Notes under the pieces: model-generated
The model's input: only the letters and a program-made list of their open reading frames with translations
Told to the model about the DNA's origin: nothing
Databases searched by the model: none
Part shown: positions 1-5,382 of the stretch, piece by piece
How the letters are laid out: each line of letters begins with the position of its first letter
Position numbering within the stretch: position 1 is the stretch's first letter
Translations under genes and position numbers: made by a program
Source: an uncultured Eubacteriales bacterium
GTDB lineage: Bacteria; Bacillota; Clostridia; Monoglobales; Monoglobaceae
Assembly: GCA_900542675.1 (NCBI GenBank)
Contig: UQOT01000089.1
Coordinates: 1-7,674 of the forward strand
Length of the DNA stretch: 7,674 nt
Direction: 5' to 3'

Positions 1-151
1 TCTGCATACACGCACCGTATAGCGCTTTCTCCATAATGGCGCTCTCAACGGTTGTACCGTCCGACATCGTTACGTTTGAAGCCTCTGCACCTATGTCGTG
101 CGTCTCCGTGCCGCTTGACGTCTTTTTTGTGAGTTGCTTAATTACACTCAT
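1..151 (-). CDS. Probable phage tail appendage protein, N-terminal 50 residues (partial)
   Basis: This reading frame starts at ATG (151-149) and stays open to the left edge, so only the first 50 residues are visible. It begins MSVIKQLTKKTSSG and continues with an IGAEASNVTMSDGTTVESAI segment. From general knowledge of Firmicute phages, an IGA-x-A-x-NV-x-x-SDGTT-VE-x-x-I pattern is common at the start of fibre-like or other tail-tip accessory proteins coded after the main tail fibre; I infer that role here. The start is supported by a GGAG ribosome binding site (TTGGAGTGATTAAATG). Unlike the other genes in the window it follows a real intergenic gap (152-238) with a possible promoter, so it may be partly independently expressed. 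The C-terminal part, which would show the function, is missing. It could equally be a minor structural protein or a carrier of a lytic or binding domain. Confidence 0.65.
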   Translation of the reverse strand, partial: MSVIKQLTKKTSSGTETHDIGAEASNVTMSDGTTVESAIMEKALYGACMQ

Positions 152-174
152 TTAATCACTCCAATCTATAATAT

Positions 175-200
175 TTGCGGGGGGGAATAAATCCCCGCAA
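175..200 (-). other. Stem-loop (8-bp perfect stem) between the last two genes
   Basis: An inverted repeat TTGCGGGG / CCCCGCAA (175-182 and 193-200) encloses a 10-base loop. The run of seven G on the plus strand and the inner GGGGA/TCCCC allow a shifted pairing register. It lies about 38 bases past the stop codon of the 67-residue gene. No run of T follows the stem on either strand, so it is a poor intrinsic terminator. It could be an mRNA-stabilising or processing hairpin, or a leader structure of the next gene's transcript. Confidence 0.5.
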
Positions 201-204
201 TGCT

Positions 205-231
205 ATTATACAAATTAATACGTGCCGTAAA
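205..231 (-). promoter_or_regulatory. Possible sigma-70/sigma-A type promoter upstream of the left-edge gene
   Basis: On the minus strand a perfect TATAAT (210-205) is preceded, 15 bases upstream, by TTTACG (231-226), which matches the -35 consensus at four of six positions. The spacer is shorter than the usual 17 bases. A start about seven bases after the -10 would fall near position 198, at the edge of the stem-loop (175-200), so the hairpin would form the 5' end of the transcript. The region is AT-rich, so a chance TATAAT is quite possible. Confidence 0.3.
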
Positions 232-238
232 ATGCCGC

Positions 239-442
239 TTAATCATTCTTTGCATAAACTATGCCGCTGCCGCTCGGCGCCTCAAGCGCGGCTATGCGGT
301 CTATGAGCTCCGCAATAATTTGAGCCTGTTCGTATATAATACGGTCAACTTCTTCTGCATTATGATTTGTAGCCAAGTCATCTGATTTGAAAATATCATT
401 GCTTTCCGGTAACCGCAGATTATAATTCTTTGTGTACTTCAT
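239..442 (-). CDS. Small phage tail-accessory protein with C-terminal coiled coil (67 aa)
   Basis: This is a complete 67-residue protein of unknown function. It starts at ATG (442-440) eight bases after a clear GGAGG site and sits 16 bases downstream of the tail fibre stop, so it is cotranscribed with the fibre. Residues 1-36 (KNYNLRLPESNDIF..., then DLATNHNAEEVD) resemble the N-terminal 'NYxLxxPExxD...DxNxNxxxxD' module that begins many Firmicute phage tail-tip proteins, but here the module stands nearly alone. Residues about 33-54 (IIYEQAQIIAELIDRIAALE) show hydrophobic residues at heptad-like spacing, predicting an amphipathic helix or short coiled coil, possibly for trimerisation. The end is flexible (PSGSG) and hydrophilic. 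It has no signal peptide or membrane segment. A fibre-associated or chaperone role is inferred from position only; PBSX has similarly small genes (xkdW, xkdX) after its fibre gene. Confidence 0.75.
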   Translation of the reverse strand: MKYTKNYNLRLPESNDIFKSDDLATNHNAEEVDRIIYEQAQIIAELIDRIAALEAPSGSGIVYAKND

Positions 443-458
443 AGACTATGCCTCCGAT

Positions 459-1328
459 TTAGGATTGCTGTAGCGTTTCCCACGCTCCCCACGTCCAACT
501 TTCAACATCTGTTACGCTTTTGTCTTCTTCCCGTGCTGTACGCTTACGAATTCCGCTGTCATCTATCTTGAGTTGTGTCGCATTTGCCATTATGTAATCC
601 CCGTCGGTATTCTCTCCTGTTTCATCGTATGTGTTCATAATAATAAAGCCACATTGACCGTAGTTGCCTAATATGTATAATCCAGCTTCAAGTATACTAT
701 CTTCGTCAAAAATATACGTCGGAAGTGTTAATCCTGCCGCCAAGTTATTAACATCTACCGCACCGATGGCTAATTTTTCGGCAGTCACTGCTCCATTCGC
801 TATTTTCTCCGTCGTCACGCTGCCATCAGGATGGTCTATAACAGCATTTTCTCTGTGCGCATTAAATTCATCGTGCAACACTTCGGGAATAAGAGTTACG
901 TTAACATCTATATTCTCGGCGTTTCCGATTTGGGTAATGATAGTCACATCTGTAATTACTCTGTCAGTTCCTCTGAGCTTTGGCATAAAATCCGCATAAT
1001 CACCGGCGTTTGAATATGCGTATAAGATTTCGCCCTCATCGGGGTCGGTTGCAAATATGCCTATCTCTCTGAAATAAAACGCCGTGCTTCCGTTTTGAAC
1101 ACGCACCGATAATTGAGTTGTTCCGTCACCGATAACTTGATTACCCGTTATATCAACGGGGGTATCAATTGGTTCTATAAGTGACGTAAGTTCAAGAACG
1201 TCCGTATTATCCGGCAAATACCCACAGCCGGCCGCCGCCCTTGAAAACGCAAGTTTTTCTCCTGTCTGCGCCTTCGCCTGAAGTCTAAGCCCCTTTTTTG
1301 TCAAACACATACTGTTAAACTGTCCCAT
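459..1328 (-). CDS. Tail fibre protein (collar-type N-terminus, pyocin-knob-like tip)
   Basis: This 289-residue fibre is the probable receptor-binding protein of the tail tip. The N-terminus (MGQFNSMCLTKKGLRLQAKAQTGEKLAFSRA, given here only as the pattern F-x-x-x-x-L-T-x-K-G-x-x-L-x-A-K-A-x-x-G) matches the phage tail-collar/DUF3751-type attachment domain that docks a fibre to the baseplate; it spans about residues 1-150. Residues 169-198 are a short ten-residue repeat linker (GSVTTEKIAN, GAVTAEKLAI, GAVDVNNLAA), typical of fibre shafts. Residues 205-289 (EAGLYILGNYG ... then a W-T-W-G-A-W-E-T-L ending) look like a pyocin-knob-type tip. I chose the ATG at 1328 over an in-frame ATG at 1433 because it follows a strong GAAGGAGG site and the protein then begins exactly at the family's usual start. 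The gene overlaps the XkdU-like stop by 14 bases, which suggests coupled translation. The family assignment is by eye. Confidence 0.85.
   Translation of the reverse strand: MGQFNSMCLTKKGLRLQAKAQTGEKLAFSRAAAGCGYLPDNTDVLELTSLIEPIDTPVDITGNQVIGDGTTQLSVRVQNGSTAFYFREIGIFATDPDEGEILYAYSNAGDYADFMPKLRGTDRVITDVTIITQIGNAENIDVNVTLIPEVLHDEFNAHRENAVIDHPDGSVTTEKIANGAVTAEKLAIGAVDVNNLAAGLTLPTYIFDEDSILEAGLYILGNYGQCGFIIMNTYDETGENTDGDYIMANATQLKIDDSGIRKRTAREEDKSVTDVESWTWGAWETLQQS
735..824 (-). repeat. Three 10-residue repeats in the fibre shaft linker
   Basis: Three consecutive 30-base units code for GSVTTEKIAN, GAVTAEKLAI and GAVDVNNLAA. The G-(A/S)-V-(T/D) start and the L/I at position 8 are kept, while the third unit has diverged. 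Such decapeptide repeats are common between the docking and tip domains of phage fibres and are places where fibres recombine or change length. Confidence 0.7.
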
Positions 1329-2100
1329 TATTAATCGCTCCTCCTTCAATTTCTCTAAAAGTAAGCCCGTCAAGGTCACTGTATCTAAGCCCGTCAAGGT
1401 CCCCGTATGTTGTATAATTCGTTCCAATAGCAACGCGCTTGCAAGTCCTCACAACCGCCACCCCCACAAATACCGCATTATTCGTACTCTCACTCTCGCT
1501 CGACTCGGGTGCTGAAATGCTCAACCGGTTCCTGCTAATGCCGAGTTTTAGCGCTATGTATAATAAATTTTTGATACTACCACTACTCCAAAATTCATAA
1601 GCATATTGACCGGGTTTTAATCGGTCAATAACACTTTTAAGCTTGTAATATGCTTCTTCGTCGTAAAAATCGGGTAAGTCTACGGCGAATTTGTCCGGCG
1701 ACGTGTTTTCAATAATTCCTACATTAACACCTGATACAACTTTCGCTATTTGAGCAAGTTTTTCAGGTGGCATAGCGTTTCGCTCCCACAATTTTTTGAT
1801 TACCGCTTCTCTGCGATTTTCCAAATCATATGTAAAATCGTTTGACGATGGTACAATTCCTACCGACTCCTCCCATATATTAATACTCCACGTTGCTGTC
1901 ACCGGTGAAGTTTGAAGAAAAAAATCGTCGACATATGTCTGCACTTCATCCAGAGCAACGCCTACAGCCTGAAATATACTCAGCATAGCATATGAATTAC
2001 CGTAGCACGGGGCTATCATATTCAGCATTTTCCTGCCCCACTCACTCAAAACAATTCTTTCAATCATTTCCGTAGTATTTCTAACTTTTGTTTTCGCCAT
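1315..2100 (-). CDS. xkdU: XkdU-like (DUF2313/YmfQ family) baseplate protein with C-terminal extension
   Basis: This protein belongs to the family that, in PBSX and Mu-like phages, sits between baseplate J and the tail fibre and is thought to help attach fibres to the baseplate. Residues about 1-180 carry the family pattern: a helical start, F-L-Q-T-S-P-V-T-A-T-W, W-E-E-S-V-G-I, an R-R-E-A-V-I-K-K-L helix, and P-P-E-K-L-A-Q-I. The remaining ~80 residues look like an extension: a Ser/Glu-rich linker (SSESES), a hydrophobic stretch (FVGVAVV), and three 8-residue repeats at the very end. I prefer the ATG at 2100 (261 aa), with GGAG five bases upstream. A GTG at 2106, overlapping the baseplate J stop as GTGA, would add two residues but has a poorly spaced site. 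The end overlaps the fibre start by 14 bases. Family assignment rests on motifs plus gene order. Confidence 0.85.
   Translation of the reverse strand: MAKTKVRNTTEMIERIVLSEWGRKMLNMIAPCYGNSYAMLSIFQAVGVALDEVQTYVDDFFLQTSPVTATWSINIWEESVGIVPSSNDFTYDLENRREAVIKKLWERNAMPPEKLAQIAKVVSGVNVGIIENTSPDKFAVDLPDFYDEEAYYKLKSVIDRLKPGQYAYEFWSSGSIKNLLYIALKLGISRNRLSISAPESSESESTNNAVFVGVAVVRTCKRVAIGTNYTTYGDLDGLRYSDLDGLTFREIEGGAINNGTV
1336..1407 (-). repeat. Three 24-bp / 8-residue repeats (YxDLDGLx) at the XkdU-like C-terminus
   Basis: The coding units at 1407-1384, 1383-1360 and 1359-1336 give YGDLDGLR, YSDLDGLT and FREIEGGA. The first two are nearly identical in DNA: the 22 bases at 1362-1383 and 1386-1407 differ at only two positions, which points to a recent duplication. 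The third unit keeps the pattern (aromatic, acidic/L/I, acidic, G) but has diverged. Similar short aromatic/DL repeats occur at the ends of other Firmicute phage baseplate proteins; their role is unknown to me. Confidence 0.8.
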
Positions 2101-2102
2101 TC

Positions 2103-3251
2103 TCACTCCGCCTTTTTAAAATCTATTGCATCAACAACAGCAATGCTGTTTGAGTCAACTCCTACATTTTCAAGCGCCCCGTTAAGTGTGAAGTTTTTAA
2201 AATCAATAACACCGTCAACCTCTGATAAAAGCGAATATACCTTTGAATATTTTACTTCTCCGTATTTAATAGCCTCCTGCGTAAGGTATTCATTAACTAA
2301 AGCGTTATATTTATCCTTGACAGTCGACATTTTAACGGTATCAGCCAAATAAACATCCGATGAAATACTAACCGGCTGCACCTCGGCAGTATTTACTACA
2401 AGTTTAGCAATAGGTGCTTTACGGTCGAGCGGACTATTTGGTGACATAATATAATCATATACATCGTGAAGAGCTTGTGCGTCATTGCTTGAAAACGGCA
2501 AGCAATTATCATCGAGGCAAATAAGAGTAACTGTGCCATTGGAATTTCCGTTTTCATCAAGCTGAGCACCATATCCAAAAGCTTTCCCTATTCCCGGGAC
2601 TTCTGTCGCCCACCTAATGTAATCACTTATATTTCCGATATACGAAGTGCTCTGATTGCGGTCGTGCTCTACCATTCTATCAATAAGACCGGTTATTGTT
2701 TCGTTATTCGTTCCGCCATCGAGGGCTTCTGGATTATTGACCTTAATTTTTGATTTTGATGAACATATAATCGTTCCTGCCGGCACATTTCCGCTTGCTC
2801 CGACTGCTGTAGCCTCTATCGGTATTCTTACACAGCCGTTTTCATCAATAAGCACTTCAGATGTTGTTACAAAAGTGACCGCTGCGTTACCGTTTACAGC
2901 TTCTGTTGAAACCATTGTACCTTCTTCGATGTAAGTTCCCGGGTTTCCGTAAGCTAAAATTGTTCCTCTGGCTTTGCTTCCCTTTTTTATACTCATAGCA
3001 CGCACCTTTGAATGATAAAGCGCATAGTCACCATAGGAAAACTCCGGCCATATCTGCTTCAACGCCTCAACTATGCAATATTGCACCATATATGATATTG
3101 CATATGAACAAGCATACGTAATATTCCATTCATCGCTACCCTCGCAGCAGTTTAAATCCTCCGGCAAATTTGGCTTTATAAGCATTTCATGTATATACTC
3201 AGGGCTCATTCTTGTCAAAAACTCAGGTGCCGCAAATTCATTGGCTCGCAC
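2103..3251 (-). CDS. xkdT: Baseplate J family protein (XkdT-like)
   Basis: This 382-residue protein is the large wedge component of the contractile-tail baseplate, equivalent to P2 gpJ and PBSX XkdT. Family landmarks in order: a helical N-terminal part with F-L-x-R-M-S-P-E-Y-I-H-E-M-L (11-24); a central beta region with G-S-K-A-R-G-T-I (91-98) and the very typical AVGASGNVPAGTI (149-161); N-P-E-A-L-D-G-G-T-N-N-E-T (173-185); V-P-G-I-G-K-A-F (218-225); and a C-terminal domain with E-V-D-G-V-I-D-F-K-N-F-T-L-N-G (344-358). Its length suits the family. The start is GTG (3251-3249), supported by AGGAGG eight bases upstream, overlapping the stop codon of the upstream XkdS-like gene. The stop TGA is followed within a few bases by the XkdU-like start, so translation is probably coupled. 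No truncation or frameshift is visible. Confidence 0.93.
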   Translation of the reverse strand: MRANEFAAPEFLTRMSPEYIHEMLIKPNLPEDLNCCEGSDEWNITYACSYAISYMVQYCIVEALKQIWPEFSYGDYALYHSKVRAMSIKKGSKARGTILAYGNPGTYIEEGTMVSTEAVNGNAAVTFVTTSEVLIDENGCVRIPIEATAVGASGNVPAGTIICSSKSKIKVNNPEALDGGTNNETITGLIDRMVEHDRNQSTSYIGNISDYIRWATEVPGIGKAFGYGAQLDENGNSNGTVTLICLDDNCLPFSSNDAQALHDVYDYIMSPNSPLDRKAPIAKLVVNTAEVQPVSISSDVYLADTVKMSTVKDKYNALVNEYLTQEAIKYGEVKYSKVYSLLSEVDGVIDFKNFTLNGALENVGVDSNSIAVVDAIDFKKAE

Positions 3252-3263
3252 GTCTCAAACCTC

Positions 3264-3722
3264 CTATCTTCCTATAACGGTACACACATCAATTGACGCT
3301 CCGTCAATACCTGTTAAATACGTATGTACACTAACACTGTCCGCATCAATCCATTCAAACGTAATTTTATCAACTTTATCGGTTCTCTTATAATCATCTG
3401 CCAGTGCTGCCTCGGTAATTTCCTTTCGCAATATCATCTCTGCTTCGATATGTGTCGTGGCGTTCAATGCTCGTTCAATATCAATGCCGAAATCGGTTGA
3501 ATATGCCTGATACTTTCCGCGCTGAGTGGAAAAGCATAACTCACACCACCTTTTCCACGTTTCAATTCCCGAAGCACTCATTATATTATTTTGACCGTCA
3601 CGCAGTAAATCGCCTGTTTTGCTGTCAAATCTCAATCCTCTTTTATATCCTATAGGATTGTTAAGTGCAATCTTAGGAACAGTAAGTGCCTGATTAGTAT
3701 AGCTTGTTGGAAATAAACCCAT
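3264..3722 (-). CDS. xkdS: DUF2634 baseplate protein (XkdS-like)
   Basis: This 152-residue protein corresponds to PBSX XkdS and is related in role to gp25-type wedge proteins that join the baseplate to the tube and sheath. Typical features are an N-terminal beta region, F-D-S-K-T-G-D-L-L-R-D-G (32-43), A-S-G-I-E-T-W-K-R-W-C (50-60), then R-G-K-Y-Q-A-Y-S-T-D-F-G-I-D (68-81), the hallmark of the family, and a C-terminal half ending in beta strands with an acidic patch (EWIDADS). The ATG at 3722 is chosen over an in-frame GTG at 3737, because the GTG overlaps the ribosome binding site itself (GAAGGAGG, followed by TTAAT and ATG). It lies 18 bases after the DUF2577-type gene and 12 bases before the baseplate J gene. 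The family call is supported by motif and position together. Confidence 0.88.
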   Translation of the reverse strand: MGLFPTSYTNQALTVPKIALNNPIGYKRGLRFDSKTGDLLRDGQNNIMSASGIETWKRWCELCFSTQRGKYQAYSTDFGIDIERALNATTHIEAEMILRKEITEAALADDYKRTDKVDKITFEWIDADSVSVHTYLTGIDGASIDVCTVIGR

Positions 3723-3740
3723 ATTAACCTCCTTCACTGC

Positions 3741-4106
3741 CTAAAAAGCATTTCCCGCTACAATAACGTCAATTATTATAGGCTGCGTGCCGTCCCAGAC
3801 AACAATAACCCTGTCACCCGTTGCTAAACATTTAAGCCCATCCGGGCGAGAAATTTTAACTGTGTGGCAGTGTTTTTGCTGTCCGTTTTCTGATGTCGTA
3901 TACTCCGCCTCAACATCGTTTACTGTAAGTCGCCGCGATAAATCATAACTTCCTTTTGGAATTTCCTCTTTAAATCGCCTAAGCTTAAGACCTAAATTTG
4001 ACGTCATAAAACCAATTTCAATATTTACTGCCGAATTCGCCCGAAAAGTATCTTTCATCTGTCCGACAAGCAACCTGCCGAATTCAGCATATATATCATT
4101 TTCCAA
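3741..4106 (-). CDS. xkdR: DUF2577 family tail protein (XkdR-like)
   Basis: This 121-residue protein lies between the hub protein and the DUF2634 protein, exactly where PBSX has xkdR. Residues 1-40 are largely helical. The C-terminal part has a small beta-barrel look: H-T-V-K-I-S-R-P-D-G-L (81-91), then L-A-T-G-D-R-V-I-V-V-W-D-G-T-Q-P-I-I-I-D-V (93-113), which is the family signature. The start is unusual: TTG (4106-4104), the only codon at a sensible distance (five bases) from the GGGGTG site, which overlaps the TGA stop of the upstream gene. The next in-frame ATG would remove 16 residues and has no such site. The gap from the upstream stop is 4 bases. By family knowledge it is a minor baseplate/hub component; its exact biochemical role is unknown. 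Assignment leans partly on gene order. Confidence 0.82.
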   Translation of the reverse strand: MENDIYAEFGRLLVGQMKDTFRANSAVNIEIGFMTSNLGLKLRRFKEEIPKGSYDLSRRLTVNDVEAEYTTSENGQQKHCHTVKISRPDGLKCLATGDRVIVVWDGTQPIIIDVIVAGNAF

Positions 4107-4110
4107 ATTA

Positions 4111-5382
4111 TCACCCCGTTAAATGCTCTTTATCAACCCAACCTATAACGTTTTCATTAATTGGCTTTACACCGCAAAGTGCGGCATCGGATGTTATTCT
4201 GTATCTCCCGGAAAAGCAAATCGCATCATACACATAATACATTCCGCTTAAATACCTTACCGCCTCGCCACTGTCACTGGCATAATAAAGCGGTGTATAG
4301 CTGAGCGAAACCGCCTTACCGCTATAAATGCTTTCATCACTGCTCTTTAACTTTTCGCTCTCACTTTCAGAGAGTTCAAGCGTAAGCGTCATTGTTTTGT
4401 TTATACCATCGTGCGATACTGATAAAACAATATAGTAATTAAGCATATCACCCGCAACGACTTTAACCTTATTACCTTTTCGGACAAACGGATTATCAAT
4501 CGCCTCTACGGAAAATTTAAGCTTTGGCTTGCCATATTCATAAAGCAAGAACTCAGCATCTTCTTCGCTTTTATCCTCTTCCTCGTCTATTCCTTTGCGA
4601 ATAATTTTTTGTATAGTGCCAAAAGTATCCGTGTCACCTGTAATCGTTTTTTCTATCGGCACTCTCTCATCATCGTCAGTTTTACCCGTGAATGCAACCT
4701 GTGTTATTACATCGTCCATATTAAGGTCTGACTCACTTGATATAGCGTTTTCAAAACGTTTTATTTCGGGTACCGTTTCATTTTGGCCGACAGTTTCAAT
4801 GTATACATTACCCTTATCCATATACATTACAGACTTCTTCCTCGTCTTCTTATATACTTCCTCCAATAAATCAGACCTAAATATATCTGCAAGTTTTCCG
4901 CTTAGAGGTAGTTTTGGGTGTTCTATACTCTCATATTTATAGATAAGACTGACACCTTTATCGGCGCACAACGATTGGGATACTTCCGATGTTTGCTTTC
5001 CGGCTTCAAAGAATTTGCTCTCCTCTGTCTTTTGAAAGTATATCAACCCATCATAGCATACAAGCGTCAAAAAGCGTTTATTTTTGTTTGTATAACGCTT
5101 ATCCCATACAATACCGCGAAACACTTCATCAACGCGTTCTCCGTCGTTTGCATACACGAACACAGTATTCAGCACACTAATTTGGTCCTCAATCAGCCGT
5201 CCACACGAGTCGGGCACATTCATAAGCCCAATAATAACCTTTTGTGCTAACTGATTTTCCGGTTCAGAGCGTTTAAGCTCAGTTACTATATCGTGAACAT
5301 TGAGTGTTTTGCCGTCAATGTTTACGATATGAACGCTATATACGGGATTTGATTTGCTTGGCTTTACTGTGTTGTATATCAT
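4111..5382 (-). CDS. xkdQ: Baseplate hub protein, XkdQ/YqbQ-like, with SH3-like C-terminal extension
   Basis: This 423-residue protein matches the XkdQ/YqbQ family, the gp27/gpD-like hub at the tube tip. Visible blocks: residues 1-115 form the first beta domain, with I-V-T-E-L-K-R-S-E-P-E-N-Q-L-A-Q-K-V (32-49) and F-R-G-I-V-W-D-K-R-Y (88-97); 105-200 include L-V-C-Y-D-G-L-I-Y-F-Q-K (107-118) and V-Y-I-E-T-V-G; 221-335 hold D-V-I-T-Q-V-A-F-T-G, an acidic loop (DEEEDKSEED, 266-275) and N-P-F-V-R-K-G-N-K-V-K-V (297-308). After a Ser/Glu-rich linker (337-352), residues 363-423 form an extra small domain also present at the end of the upstream LysM protein. The ATG at 5382 overlaps the upstream stop (ATGA) and follows a strong GAGGAGG site. 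The core family is clear; the C-terminal extension is not part of the basic family as I know it. Confidence 0.88.
   Translation of the reverse strand: MIYNTVKPSKSNPVYSVHIVNIDGKTLNVHDIVTELKRSEPENQLAQKVIIGLMNVPDSCGRLIEDQISVLNTVFVYANDGERVDEVFRGIVWDKRYTNKNKRFLTLVCYDGLIYFQKTEESKFFEAGKQTSEVSQSLCADKGVSLIYKYESIEHPKLPLSGKLADIFRSDLLEEVYKKTRKKSVMYMDKGNVYIETVGQNETVPEIKRFENAISSESDLNMDDVITQVAFTGKTDDDERVPIEKTITGDTDTFGTIQKIIRKGIDEEEDKSEEDAEFLLYEYGKPKLKFSVEAIDNPFVRKGNKVKVVAGDMLNYYIVLSVSHDGINKTMTLTLELSESESEKLKSSDESIYSGKAVSLSYTPLYYASDSGEAVRYLSGMYYVYDAICFSGRYRITSDAALCGVKPINENVIGWVDKEHLTG
4114..4296 (-). repeat. Copy B of the duplicated SH3-like C-terminal domain (in the XkdQ-like gene)
   Basis: Codes for residues 363-423 of the XkdQ-like protein. 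Hand alignment without gaps to copy A (5382-5558) gives 31 identical residues out of 59, including S-G-x-Y-Y-x-Y-D, the block GRYRIT, and LCGVKP followed by N-V-x-G-W-x-D. DNA similarity is also visible, for example the identical gttattctgtatc segment. Confidence 0.85.

Noticed and set aside
175..200. Intrinsic terminator for the tail operon
   Set aside because: The stem is plausible but no T-run follows on either strand and another phage-like gene begins just downstream, so I record it only as a stem-loop.
1329..1433. A 35-residue N-terminal extension of the tail fibre reading frame back to an ATG at 1433
   Set aside because: It lies wholly inside the XkdU-like gene. The ATG at 1328 has a strong GAAGGAGG site and starts exactly where the fibre docking domain begins. 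The extension's T-G-L repeats are just the XkdU 24-bp repeats read in another frame.
3723..3737. GTG start at 3737 for the DUF2634 gene
   Set aside because: The GTG-AAG-GAG-GTT codons are themselves the ribosome binding site for the ATG at 3722.
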